Origin: Rhinopithecus roxellana
Taxonomy: Eukaryota; Chordata; Mammalia; Primates; Cercopithecidae
DNA: 64,000 nt
Assembly: GCF_007565055.1 (NCBI RefSeq)
Contig: NC_044559.1
Location: 103,562,759-103,626,758, forward strand
Direction of reading: 5' to 3'
The notes under the pieces were generated by a model, which saw only the letters and a program-made list of their open reading frames with translations, made no database searches and had not been told where the DNA came from. A program made the position numbers and the translations under genes. Of this stretch, positions 45,255 through 56,013 are shown piece after piece; the first letter of the stretch is position 1; each line of letters begins with the position of its first letter.

Positions 45255-46650
45255 CAAAGGCTACAGTAAACAAAACAGTATGGCATTGGTACAAAAATAG
45301 ACACATACACCAACTGAACAGGATAGAAAATCCAGAAACAAAGTGCACCTGCAACCAACTGATCTTTGACAAAGAGGGCAAAAACAAGCAATGGAGAGAG
45401 GACTCCCTACTCAATAAATGGTGCTAGGAAAACTGGATATCATTTGCAGGAGAATGAAACTGCATAGCTCCCTCTCACCATATACAAAAATTAACTCAAG
45501 ATGGATTAAAAATTTAAATGTACAACCAAAAACAATAAAAATCCTAGAAAAAAAATACTAGGAAATACTCTTCTGGACATTGACCGAAGCGAAGGTTTTT
45601 AATGACAAAGTCCTCAAAACAATTGCAAAAAATTCCCTCAGAAATTGACAATTGAGACCTCATTAAATTAAAGAGCTTTGGCACAGCAAAAGAAACTACC
45701 ATCAGAATAAACAGGCAACCTACAGAATGGGAGAAAATATTCACAAGCTATGCACCTGACAGAGGACTAGTATCCAGAATGTATAAGGAACTTAAACCAA
45801 TCAACAAGTGGGAAGAGGACATGAACAGGCATTTCTCAAAAGAAGACATACATGCAGCCAACACACATGTAAAAAATGCTCAACATCACTAATCATCAGA
45901 GAAATGCAAATTGAAACTACAATGAGATACCATTTCACACTAGTCAGGCTGTTTTAATAAAAAGTCAAAACATAACAGATGGCGAGAATATGGACAAAAG
46001 GGAAAATTTATAAACTTTTGGTGAGAATGTAAAGTATTTTAGCCCCTGTAAAAAGAAGTTGAAAGATTTCTCAAATAACTAAAAATAGGACTACAATTCA
46101 ACTCACCATTCCTGTTACTACATATATATCAAAAGGAAAAGAAATCGTTCTCCAAAAAGACAGGCGCACTCCTGTGACTGCTATGTTTATCACAGTGCTA
46201 TTCACAATAGTAAAGACATGGAATCGACATAGGTGCCTATCAGCGGTGGATTGGATCAAGAAAATGTGGTGCATATACACCAAGGAATAATACATAGCCA
46301 TAAAAAAATAGCAAAATTGTGTCCTTTGCAGCAATATGGATGCAGCTGAAGACCATAATCCTAAGCAAATTAATGTAGAAATAGAAAACCAAATACCACA
46401 TGTTTTCACTTATGAGTGGGAACTAAACACTGGGTGCACACGGACATAAAGATGAGAACAATAGACATTGGGACTACCAGAATGAGGATGGAGGGAGAAG
46501 GCAAGCGCTGAAAAACCTCCCATTTGTACTATGTTCGCTATCTGAGTGACGGGAACAATAGAAGCCTAAACTACCGCATCACATAATATATCCTTCTTAC
46601 AAACCTGCACTTGTACTACCTGAATCTAAAATAAAAAATAAAAATAGAAA
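45255..46650 (+). mobile_element. 5'-truncated LINE-1, sense (L1PB/L1PA-age)
   Basis: Starts at 'aaaggctacagtaaac' and continues through 'cagaaacaaagtgcacctgc', 'caataaatggtgctaggaaa', 'catgttttcacttatgagtg' and 'ggggaac'-like 3' UTR text ('actaccagaatgaggatgga', 'aaacctgcacttgtactacc') to an A-rich tail at 46627-46650. About 1.4 kb of the ORF2 end plus 3' UTR. Stops and frameshifts prevent translation. No clear target duplication. Confidence 0.88.
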
Positions 46651-46684
46651 AGACTTCATCTGTACTCTTTCTGTGTGTTTGTGT

Positions 46685-46925
46685 TCGATAGTAGAGAAAT
46701 TACAGCTAAAATAATTTGTTGTACATTTCAAAATAGCAAGAAGAGAAGATTTGTAATTTCACAATACAAAGACAAGATAAAGATAAATGTTTGAAGAGAT
46801 GAATATCCCTGTTACCCTGATGTGATCATTACACATTGCATTCAAGTATCAAAATATCACATATACCTCCAAAATATGTACAACTATTATATATCAATAA
46901 CATTTTTTCAAAAGAAAAAAGTTAA
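46685..46925 (+). mobile_element. LINE-1 3' UTR fragment, sense (L1MA-like)
   Basis: 'aatttgttgtacatttcaaa', 'agataaatgtttgaagagat', 'ttaccctgatgtgatcatta' and 'caagtatcaaaatatcacat' are the L1MA 3' end. It lies 35 bp after the tail of the preceding L1, so the younger element may have landed in an older L1 3' end. Confidence 0.75.
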
Positions 46926-48454
46926 ATAAAATACCTTAATATAGTGAAAAATTTTAACAAGTTATCCAAGAATATAGGGGTATATTTTCATTCATACTAA
47001 TTTCTAAAACCAGCACTGATTTTGGAGTCTTAGGGTTGTACTGCTGCCATCCTTGCTGTGTACCAAAGCTTCATCATGGTGACTCATGAGACAGATAGTG
47101 GAAAATTTCAACTCAACTTATGCTCAAATAAGGGCACCAAAACCAAAAATAAGCAGATGGATAGTAATGAAATAATTAACGTATCACATCTCCAAGTGTA
47201 TATAGAATTAGATTGTGTGTCAAAATTTCCAAAAATTGCAGCAAAATAAACAATATTTATTGTTTTTATTCAAGAAATATTCATAAACACTGATAATATC
47301 TTAGATATTAAATGTTTTGAAAAGTGAATAGATTCCATAAAAGAATTAATGTACAACCTTATAATTACAATCCATTAAAATTAATTGAAAAACAAGAAGA
47401 AACAATAAATAAAATAATTAAGGACCTTAAGAGAATAGATAACAACACTGTGGCATTATGAATCAAATCCTTCCTAATGTAGCCAAAATGATACTGTGAG
47501 GAAACTTTATCAATTTAAACAACAATCCAAATAATTAATTATAAAACGTTCCTAAAACAGGCAATTGTGCAGCATATGCAGCTTTTGAAAGGTGAGGAAG
47601 GGAAAAGATAAAGCAGACATAAATGAAGTTGTAAATAAGCAATCACATCCAGTGATACCTACTTCAAGAAATTCACATTGTATATCAATTTTTATACCAA
47701 CTTTATTTGGCTGAGACAATAAAATTACAGAAAAAGTAGATTAACAATTATGAATAGGAAATTGGTCTGACTGAATATTAGTAAAAATTAAATGTTGATT
47801 TTTTTTTAGTAAAATATCAAAGTATCAGATAAAAGAGGGTAGAAAAAATAGAAAAGTAAGTGAAAAACTGCATCTATATTGAGTGTTATGGCCAGGAAAT
47901 TTTACAGCAAATGTATTAACTAATTAAATAAATTAGTTAATATTTATTAGGCATCTACTATTGCTTAACAATATGCCAGATACTAGAGTTATAAAAGAGA
48001 GAGAAAGAGGTATTATATACTTTGATGAAGTTTATAGTCTACTAGAGAAATGACACATTCTTTAAAAAAAAACAATGCTATTCTTTGCCAACCTATAAGA
48101 AAAGAATTTGGCCTAGAGCAACAGTGGAGGGATTTTGAAGTCTTCTCTGAGGATGTGTAATTGGACCTGAGTTGCAAATGATGAACAGGGTTGAACTGGG
48201 GTAAGTATATGCACAAGGTATATATGCCAAGTACCTTAATATGGCTGGTGTGTGATAAGAGCATATATATATTGTCTAATGTTATTATTAGTTATTTATG
48301 AAATTTATATATTTTTAAAATGTGTGTTTTTATATCCATGTAGTTTTATGTAAATATTTCTAAAAATTTCAGGAAAAAATGTACTTCTGAGGTGGGGAGT
48401 GAGATGACATCTTTGACTTAATAATCATATAGCAATATGACAATATATTATTCA
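46926..48454. other. Mostly unassigned; a weak MIR/L2-like trace at 47938-48050
   Basis: 'aatatttattaggcatctac', 'caatatgccagatactagag' and 'gaagtttatagtctactaga' loosely follow the MIR/L2 pattern (tattgagcacctactatgtgccaggcac). The remainder is AT-rich with no recognised feature. Confidence 0.35.
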
Positions 48455-48718
48455 TTTTTTTTTTTTTTTTTGGAGTCTTGCTGTCACATAGGCTGGAGTA
48501 CAGTGGCACGATATCAGCTCACTGCAACCTCCGTCTCCTGGGTGCAGGCAATTCTCCTGTCTCGGCCCACTACACGCCTAGCTAGGTTTTTGTATTTTTA
48601 GTAAAGACGCGGTTTCACCATATCAGTCAGGCTGGTCTCAACTCCTGACCTCAGGTGATCCACCTGCCTCGGCTTCCCAAAGAGCAGGGATTATAGGCGT
48701 GAGCCATTGCCCCTGGCT
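48455..48718 (-). mobile_element. Alu element, antisense, with internal deletion
   Basis: Poly(T) lead of 18, then 'tagtgg'-free Alu antisense text: 'cactgcaacctccgtctcct', 'tttttgtatttttagtaaag', 'acctcaggtgatccacctgc' and 'gtgagccattgcccctggct'. The segment that normally reads tcccgagtagctgggattacag is missing after 'tgtctcggccc'. Total about 264 bp. The TSD is not clear. Confidence 0.9.
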
Positions 48719-48778
48719 TAATTCAGGTTTTGTTTTTGTTTTTGTTTTTTAATTTTAATTTTCATTTTTTACTGAATC

Positions 48779-48953
48779 TTTTTTTTTGTTTTGTTTTTAA
48801 TTTTTGAGACACAATCTCCCTCTGTCACCCAAGCTGGAGTGCAGTGGGGTGATCTCAGCTAACTGCAACCTCCACTTCCCAGGTTCAAGTGATTCTCATG
48901 CCTCAGCCTCCCAGGTAGCTGGGACCACAGGTGCCTACCACCATGCCTGGCCT
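48779..48953 (-). mobile_element. Alu right-arm fragment, antisense
   Basis: 'ctctgtcacccaagctggag', 'aactgcaacctccacttccc', 'cctcagcctcccaggtagct' and 'ggtgcctaccaccatgcctg' represent only the right arm, preceded by a T-rich tail with G interruptions. It lies directly beside the 3' end of the full-length antisense L1 and 60 bp from the preceding Alu. Confidence 0.85.
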
Positions 48954-49165
48954 TTTATCTTTTTTTCTGCCCATAAGTTAGTGTGGTACAGGTGATATTT
49001 GGTTACACGAGTAAGTTCTTTAGTGGTGATTTATGAGATTTTGGTGGACTCATCACCCGAGCCGTATACACTGCACCATATTTGTAGTCTTTTATCCCTC
49101 GACCCCTCCCACATTTCTCCTGTAGTCCCCAAAGCTGATTATATCATTCTTATGCTTTTGTGTCC

Positions 49166-49942
49166 TCATAGCTTAGCTCCGCATATCAGTGAGAACATAC
49201 AATGTTTGGCTTTCCATTCCTGAGTTACTTCACTTAGAATAATAATCTCCAATCTCATCCAGGTCACTGTGAATGCCATTAATTCATTCCTTTTTATGAC
49301 TAAGTAATATTCCGTCATATAAATATACCACAGTTTCTTTATCCACTCATTGACTGATGGGCATTTAGGTTGGTCCCACGATTTTGCAATTGTGAATTGT
49401 GCTGCTATAAATAGGCATGTGCAGGTAGGTTTTTCGTATAAGGACTTCTTTTTCTCTGGGTAGATACTCAGTAGTGGAATTGCTGGATCAAATAGTAGTT
49501 CTACTTTTAGTTCTTTAAGGAATCTCCACACTGTTTTCCATAGTAGGTGTACTAGTTTACATTCCCACCAGCAGTGTAGAAGTGTTCCCTGTAAACCACA
49601 TCCACACCAACATCTACTGTTTTTTGATTTTTTGATTATGGCCATTCTTGTAGGAGCAAGATGGTATCGCATTGTAGTTTTGATTTGCATTTTCCTGATC
49701 ATTAGCCATGTTGAGCATTTGTTCATGTGTTTGTTGGCCATTTGTGTATCATCTTTTGAGAACTGTCTATTCATGTCCTTAGCCAACTTGCTGATGAGAT
49801 TGTTTGTTTTGTTCTTACTAGTTTGTTTGAGTTCATTGTAGATTCTCGATATCAGTATTTTGTCAGATGTATAGATTGTGAAGATTTTCTCCCACTCTGT
49901 GGGTTGTCTGTTTATTCTACTGACTGTTCCTTTTGCATGCAA
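49166..49942 (-). pseudogene. LINE-1 ORF2p C-terminal remnant (258 codons)
   Basis: The longest open frame of the window. The translation begins in the stretch after the RT ('INRQPTEWEKIFTIYTSDK') and contains the C-terminal cysteine/histidine motif 'CWCGCGLQGTLLHCWWEC', then 'LLFDPAIPLLSIYPE' and ends 'SLICGAKL'. These are standard L1 ORF2p C-terminal landmarks, matching about the last fifth of the 1275-residue protein. The frame upstream is broken, so the protein as a whole cannot be made. Not a host gene. Confidence 0.92.
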
Positions 49943-50373
49943 AAGTGCTTTAGTTTAATTCAGTACCAACTATTTATCTTTATTTTTATTGCATTTGCTT
50001 TTGAGTACTTGTTCATGAAATCCTTACCTAAGACAATGTCTAGAAGGATTAGTCCAATGTTATCTTCCTGAATTTTTATAGTTTCGGGTCTTAGATTTAA
50101 GTCCTTAATCCACTTTCAGTTGATTTTTGTATAGGGTGAGAAATGAGGATCCACTTTCATTCTCCCACATGTGGCTAGCCAATTATCCCAGCACCATTTG
50201 TTGGAAATGATGTCTTTTCTCCACTTTATGTTTTTGTTTGCTTTGTTGCAGATCAATTGGCTGTAAGTATTTGGGTTTCTGTGTTCTTTATTCTGTTCCA
50301 TTGGTCTATGTGCCTATTTTTATACCAGTGTCATGCTGTTTTGGTGACAATAGACTTATAGTATAGTTTGAAA

Positions 50374-51372
50374 TCAGATAGTGCGATACCTCCAGATGTG
50401 TTCTTTTTGCTTAGTCTTGCTTTGGCTATGCAGGTTCTTTTTTGGTTCCATACGAATTTTAGTTTTTTTTTTCAACTCTGTGAAGAATGATCTTGGTATT
50501 TTGATGGGGATTGCATTGAATTGGTAGATCGCTTTTGACAGTCTGGTCATTTTCACAATATTGATTTTACCCATCCATGAGCATGGGATGTGTTTCCATT
50601 TGTTTATGTCATCTACGATCTCCTTCAGTGGTGTTTTGTAGTTTTCCTTGTAGAGGTCTTTCACCTCCTCAGTTAAGTATATTCCTAAGTGTTTTATTTT
50701 ATTTTTTGCATCTATTGTAAAAGGGGTTGAGTTCCTGATTAGAGTCTGTTTGGTCACTGTTGATATATAGAAGAGCTACTGATTTGTGTACATTAATCTT
50801 GTATCCAAAACTTTGCTGAATTCTTTTATCAGTTCTAGGAGCTTTCTGGAGGAGTCTTTAGGGTTTTCAAGGTAAACGATCATATTGTCAGCAATATGTT
50901 TGACTTCCTCTTTACCGATTTGGATGCCCTTTATTTCTTTCTCTCATCTGATTGTTCTGGCTAGGACTTCCAGTACTACGTTGAAGAAGAGTGGTGAGAA
51001 TGGGCATTCTTGTCTTGTGCCAATTCTCAGAGGGAATGCTTTCAACTTTTCCCCATTCAGTATTATTCTGTCATAGATGGCTTTTATTACATTGAGGTAT
51101 GTCCCTTTTATGCCAATTTTGCTGAAAGTTTTCATCCAAAAGGATGTGCTGGATTTTGTAGGATGCTTTTGCCGCATCTATTGTGATAATCGTGTGATTT
51201 TTGTCTTTGTTCTGTTTATGTAATGTATCACATTTATTGGCTTGCATATGTTAAACCATCTCCGCATCCTTTCTGTGAAAGCCACTTGATCATGCTGGTT
51301 TATCTTTTTGATATGTTGTTGGATTCGATTAGCTGGTATTTTGTTAAAGATTTTAGCATCTTTGTTCATCAA
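50374..51372 (-). pseudogene. LINE-1 ORF2p RT-region remnants in separate frames
   Basis: Three open pieces cover the reverse-transcriptase and following region. 51178-51372 has 'KIPANRIQQHIKKINQHDQV'. 50944-51177 has 'IILNGEKLKAFPLRIGTRQE' and 'CPFSPLFFNVVLEVLARTIR'. 50374-50757 has 'IYLTEEVKDLYKENYKTPLK' and 'AIYQFNAIPIKIPRSFFTEL'. The catalytic block between the last two (50884-50895) reads I-A-D-N and lies in a broken frame. Confidence 0.88.
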
Positions 51373-51478
51373 GAATGTTGGTATGTAGTTTTCTTTTTTG
51401 GTTTCTTTTGTCCTTTGGTTTGTCTTTTTTTTGTTTTCTTTTGTCCTTGCCTGGTTTTGGTATTAGGGTGATGCTGGC

Positions 51479-51530
51479 TTCATAGAATGAATAGGGAGAG
51501 TTCTTCATAGAATGAATTAGGGAGAGTTCC
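51479..51530. repeat. 25-26 bp tandem duplication inside the antisense L1
   Basis: 'ttcatagaatgaa(t)tagggagagttc' occurs twice in direct succession (51479-51503 and 51504-51529), differing by one T. The L1 consensus has one copy, so this is a local duplication after or during insertion. Confidence 0.9.
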
Positions 51531-53784
51531 TTCTTTCTCTATCTTGTGGAATAGTGTCAAAAGTATTGGTACCAATTCTTCTTTGAATGTCTGATAGAAT
51601 TCTTCTGTGAATCTGTGTGGTCCTGGCCTTTTTTTGTTGGTAATTTTTAAATTATCATTTCAATCTCACTGCTTGTTATTGACCTGTTTAAGGTATCTAT
51701 TTTTTCTTGATTTAAACTAAGAGGATTGTATTTTTCTAGAAACATATCCATGTCTTCTAGGTTTTCTAGTTTATGTGTGTAAAGGTGTTCATAGTAGCCT
51801 TGAATGATCTTTCATATTTCAGTGATGTCAGTTATAATATCTCGTGTTTCATTTCTTGATGAGGTTATTTGCGTTTCCTCTCTTTTCTTAGTTAATCTTG
51901 TTAATGGTCTATCAATTTTATTTATCTTTTCAAATAACAAGCTTTTTGTTTCACTTATCTTTTGTATTTTGTTTGTTCATTTGTTTCTATTTCATTTAGT
52001 TCTGCTCTGATCTTGTTTATTTCCTATCTTCTGCTGGGTATTGGTTTCATTTGTTCTTGTTTCTCTAGTTCCCTGAGGTGTGACCTTAAAATGTCAGTTT
52101 GTGTTCTTTCAGTCTTTTTGATGTAGGTTTAGGGCTATGAACTTTCCTCTTAGCACCGTCTTTGCTGTATCCCAGAGGTTTTGATAGGTTGTGTTGTTCA
52201 GTTCAAATAATTTTTAATTTCCATCGTGATTTTATTTTTGACCCAATGCTCATTCAGGAGTAGGTTATTTAATTTCCATGTATTTGCATGGTTTTGAAGG
52301 TTCCTTTGGGGATTGATTTCCTGTTTTATTCTACTGTGGTCTGAGAGAGTGCTTGATATAATTTCAATTTTCTTAAATATATTGAGGCTTGTTTTATGGT
52401 CTATCATATGGTCTATCCTGGAGAAAATTTCACGCACTGTTGAATAGAATGTGTATTCTGTGGTTGTTGGATGGAATGTTCCATATGTATCCTTTAAGTC
52501 TGTTTTTTTCCAAGATACGGTTTTAATTCATTATTTCTTTGTTGACTTTCTATATTGATGACCTGTCTAGTGCTGCCAGTGGAGTATCAAAGTCCCCCAC
52601 TATTGTTGTGTTGCTGTCTATCTCATTTCTTAGGTCTATTAATAACTGTTTTATAAATCTGGGAGCGTCACTGTTAGGTGCATATATGTTTAAGATTATG
52701 ATATTTTCCTCTTGAACAAGGCATTTCACCATTATGTAATGTCCCTGTTGGTTTCTTTTAACTGCTGTTGCTTTAAATGTTGTTTTGTTCGATATAAAAA
52801 TAACTAGCTACTCCTGTTCACTTTTGATGTCCATTTGCATGGAATATCTTTTTCCACCCGTTTACTTTATGTGAGTCGTTATGTGTTAGGTGAGTCTCCT
52901 GAAGGCAGTGGATAGGTGGTTGGTGAGTTCTTGTCCATTCTGCAGTTCTGTATCTTTTAAGTGGAGCACTTAGGCCATGATTGAGATGTGAGGCACCATT
53001 GCGTTCATCATGCTATTTATTGCCTGTGTACTTTGGTTTCCTTGGTTTTGCTTTTTAACTTGTATTTTTGTTTTATAGGTCCTATGAGATTTATGCTGTA
53101 AAGAGGCTCTGTTTTGATGTGTTTCCAGGATTTGTTTCAAGATTTAAAGCTCCTTTTAGCAGTTCTTGTGGTGGTGGCTTGGTAGTGGCAAATTCACTCA
53201 GCATTTGTTTGTCTGAAAAAGACTGTATCTTTCCTTTATATATGATGCTTTGTTTGGCTGCATACAAAATTCTTGACTGATAATTGTTTTGTTTGAGGAG
53301 ATTGAAGATAGGGCCCCAATCCCTTCTTGCTTGTAAGGTTTCTGCTGAGAAATCTGCTGTTAATCTGATAGTTTTTCCTTTGTAGGTAACCTGGTGCTCC
53401 TGTCTCCCAGATCTTAAGCTTCTTTTCTTTGTCTTAACTTTGGATAACCTGATGATAATGTGTCTAGGTGCTAATCTTTTTGCAATGTGTTCTTTGTGCT
53501 TCTTGTATTTGGATGTCTAGGTCTCTAGCAAGGCAGGGGAAGTTGTCCTCAATTATTCCCCCAAATATGTTTTCCAAGCTTCTAGAATTCTCTTCTTCCT
53601 CAGGAACACTGATTATTATTAGGTTTGGTCATTTAGCATAATCCCAGAGGAAGGCTTTGTTCATATTTTTTATTCTTTTTTCTTTGTCTTTGTTGGATTG
53701 GGTTAATTTGAAGACCTTGTCTTCGAGCTCTGGATTTCTTTCTTCTACTTGTTCAATTCTATTGCTGAGACTTTCCAGAGCATT

Positions 53785-54093
53785 TCATATTTCTAAAATT
53801 GTGTCTAACATTTCTGGAATTTTTGATTGTTTTTTCCTTAAGCTATCTATTTCCTTGAATATTTCTCGCTTCACTTCTTGTATTGTTTTTTGGATTTCCT
53901 TGCATTGGGCTTTCCCTTTCTCTGGCGCCTCCCTGATTAGCTTAATGATTAACCTCATGAATTCTTTATCAGGTAAATCAGGGATTTCTTCTTGGTTTGG
54001 ATCCATTGCTGGTGAGCTAGTGCGATTTTTAGGGGGTGCTAAAGAGCCTTGTTTTGTCATATTACTGGAGTTGGTTTTCTGATTCCTTCTCAT
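53785..54093 (-). pseudogene. LINE-1 ORF1p N-terminal remnant
   Basis: 102 codons starting 'MRRNQKTNSSNMTKQGSLAP' and continuing with 'DLPDKEFMRLIIKLIREAPE', 'CKEIQKTIQEVKREIFKEID' and 'SLRKKQSKI'. This matches the N-terminal segment and the first part of the coiled coil of L1 ORF1p. Downstream frames are broken, so the RNA-recognition and C-terminal domains are not in frame. Confidence 0.88.
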
Positions 54094-55489
54094 TTGGGTA
54101 GGCTATGTCAGAGGGAAAGTCTAGGGCCGAAGGCTGTTTTTCAGATTCCTTTGTCCCACAGGGTATTCCCTTGATGTAGTACTCTCCCCCTTTTCCTGTG
54201 GATGTGGCTTCCTATGAGCTGAACTGCAGTGACTGTTGTCTCTCTTTTGGGTCTAGCCACCCAGCGAGTTTACCTGGCTCTGGGCTGGTACTGGGGGTTG
54301 TCTGCACAGAGTCTTGTGATGTGAAACATCTATGGGTATCTCAACTATGGATACCAGCACCTATTCTGGTGGAGATGGTGGTGGGCAGGGGGTGGGGTGG
54401 TGTATGAAATGGACTCTGTGAGAGTTCTCAGCTTTGGTAGTTTAATGTTCTATTTTTGTGCTGGTTTGCCTTCTACCCAGAGGTGGTGTTTTCCAGAGAG
54501 CATCAGGTGCGGTAGTATGGAGAGGAACTGCTGGTGGGCAGGGCCCTAGAATTTCCAAGATTATATGGTGTTTGTCTTCAGCTACCAGGGGAAGGGCCAT
54601 GAGGTGGGGACAGGACGAGGCATGTCTGAGCTCAGATTCTCCTTGGGTAGGTCTTGCTGCAGCTGCTGTGGGGGATGAGGGTGAGGTTCCCAGGTTGATG
54701 GATTTGCGCACCTGGGAGGATTATGGCTGCCTCTGCTGAGTCATGCAGGTTGTCAGGGAAGTTGGGGAAAGCTGGTAGTCACAGGCCTCACCCAGCTCCT
54801 ACACAAACCAAAGGGCTAGTCTCACTCCCACAGTGCCCCCCAACAGCCCTGAATCTGTTTCCAGGTGGTGGGTGAACCAGGCTTGAGAACTTGCCCCAGG
54901 CTACATGTCTCCCTGCTGCAAAAGAAAAGGGCCTGGTTCTTCCCCCACCTGTGGAGTCTGCACAGCAGATTCATGCCCTCCCCTGAGTTCCAGCCAGGAG
55001 GCTTCTCACCCTGTTCAAATTGTTACAAAGTTCAGTTGGAGATTTCCTTCTCCCTGTGGAGTTTTTCCCTGGCCATCCTCCTGATTGATCCCTGTGACGC
55101 CAAGTGGGAATGGCCTACTTGGGGACCCAGCAAGCTCCCAGGGCCTTTCTGCTATTTCTTCTACCTCTGTATTTTCCTCAGCCCTCTAAATTGACTTAGC
55201 TCCAGGCAAGGTCGGAAACTTCTCTTCAAGTTTCAGATCTTCAGTTTCTCCGGTGGGGGGGTGTGTTCGGAAAACAGGTGCTCCCTTTCTCACTTCTGCA
55301 TTTGGGGCGTTCACAGTATTTGAGGTGTCTCCAGGTCCTGTAGGAGCAGTCTGCTTTCTTCAGAAGGTCTGTGGAGCTAAAATTCATAGTGAGAACCCCT
55401 GCATGCGGCTCCATCCATGCAAGTTGGAGCTGCAATCTAGTCCTCCTCCCGTTCACCATCTTTGTCCAGATTTGTTTTTAAAAAAGCTA

Positions 55490-56013
55490 AGAGTCTAAAG
55501 CTAGAAGCATGCCCCTTGAAAACCAGCACAGGCTGGGCGTGGTGGCTCAAGCCTGTAATCCCAGCACTTTGGGAGGCCGAGATGGGCGGATCACGAGGTC
55601 AGGAGATCGAGACCATCCTGGCTAACAAGGTGAAACTCTGTCTCTACTAAAAAAATACAAAAAAACTAGCAGGCGAGGTGGTGGGCGCCTGTAGTCCCAG
55701 CTACTCAGGAGGCTGAGGCAGGAGAATGGCGTAAACCCGGGAGGCGGGACTTGCAGTGAGGATGCCCTCTCTCATCACTCCTATTCAACATAGTATTGGA
55801 AGTTTGGGCCAGGGCAATCAGGCAGGAGAAAGAAGTAAAATGTATCCAAACAGGAAGAGAGGAAGTCAGACTATCCTTGTTTGCAGAGGACTTCATCCCC
55901 CCGTTTCTTTATACTCTCAGCCTAAAACCTTCTTAAGCTGACAAACAACTGCAGCAAGTCTCAGGATACAAAATCAATGTGTAAAAATCATTAGCATTCC
56001 TATTTATCCTAAA
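55490..56013 (+). mobile_element. LINE-1 ORF2 fragment, sense, split by an Alu
   Basis: The left piece 55490-55530 ('agaagcatgccccttgaaaa', 'ccagcaca') and right piece 55761-56013 ('gatgccctctctcatcactc', 'cctattcaacatagtattgg', 'ctcaggatacaaaatcaatg') are consecutive in L1 ORF2 apart from about 7 missing bases. The RT motif at 55880-55891 translates F-A-E-D instead of F-A-D-D. Both outer ends are truncated. Confidence 0.85.
55531..55760 (+). mobile_element. 3'-truncated AluY of Old World monkey type inside L1
   Basis: Starts 'ggctgggcgtggtggctcaa' and stops after 'acttgcagtgag', about 50-60 bases before the expected end, with no A tail and no target duplication. Diagnostic monkey-type features are 'gctcaagcctgtaat', 'aaaaactagcaggcgaggtgg' and 'aatggcgtaaacccgggagg' (split for length). 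The host L1 continues at once with 'gatgccctctc'. Confidence 0.9.

Larger units (their letters stand above)
48955..55472 (-). mobile_element. Full-length LINE-1, antisense (L1PB / old L1PA), inactive
   Basis: About 6.5 kb. Read on the minus strand: 5' UTR from about 55472 (the reverse complement of 'gttcaccatctttgtccag' is the usual 'aagatgg' start) to about 54130, ORF1 (about 54100-53080), ORF2 (about 53000-49200), 3' UTR (49200-48955) and a short A tail. Sections remain open: ORF1p N-terminus, endonuclease 'VGDFDTPLAALDRSS' (52550-52732), the RT segment at 50944-51177 and the C-terminus at 49166-49942. The RT catalytic motif at 50884-50895 reads I-A-D-N, so the second aspartate is lost. A 25-bp tandem duplication lies at 51479-51530. 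It cannot move on its own. Confidence 0.93.

Noticed and set aside
49166..49942. 258-codon open frame as a possible host gene
   Set aside because: The translation is the LINE-1 ORF2p C-terminus, including its cysteine/histidine motif, inside a dead L1.
54198..55498. Several overlapping frames of 70-109 codons on both strands
   Set aside because: All lie in the 5' UTR of the antisense L1, which is GC-rich and non-coding.
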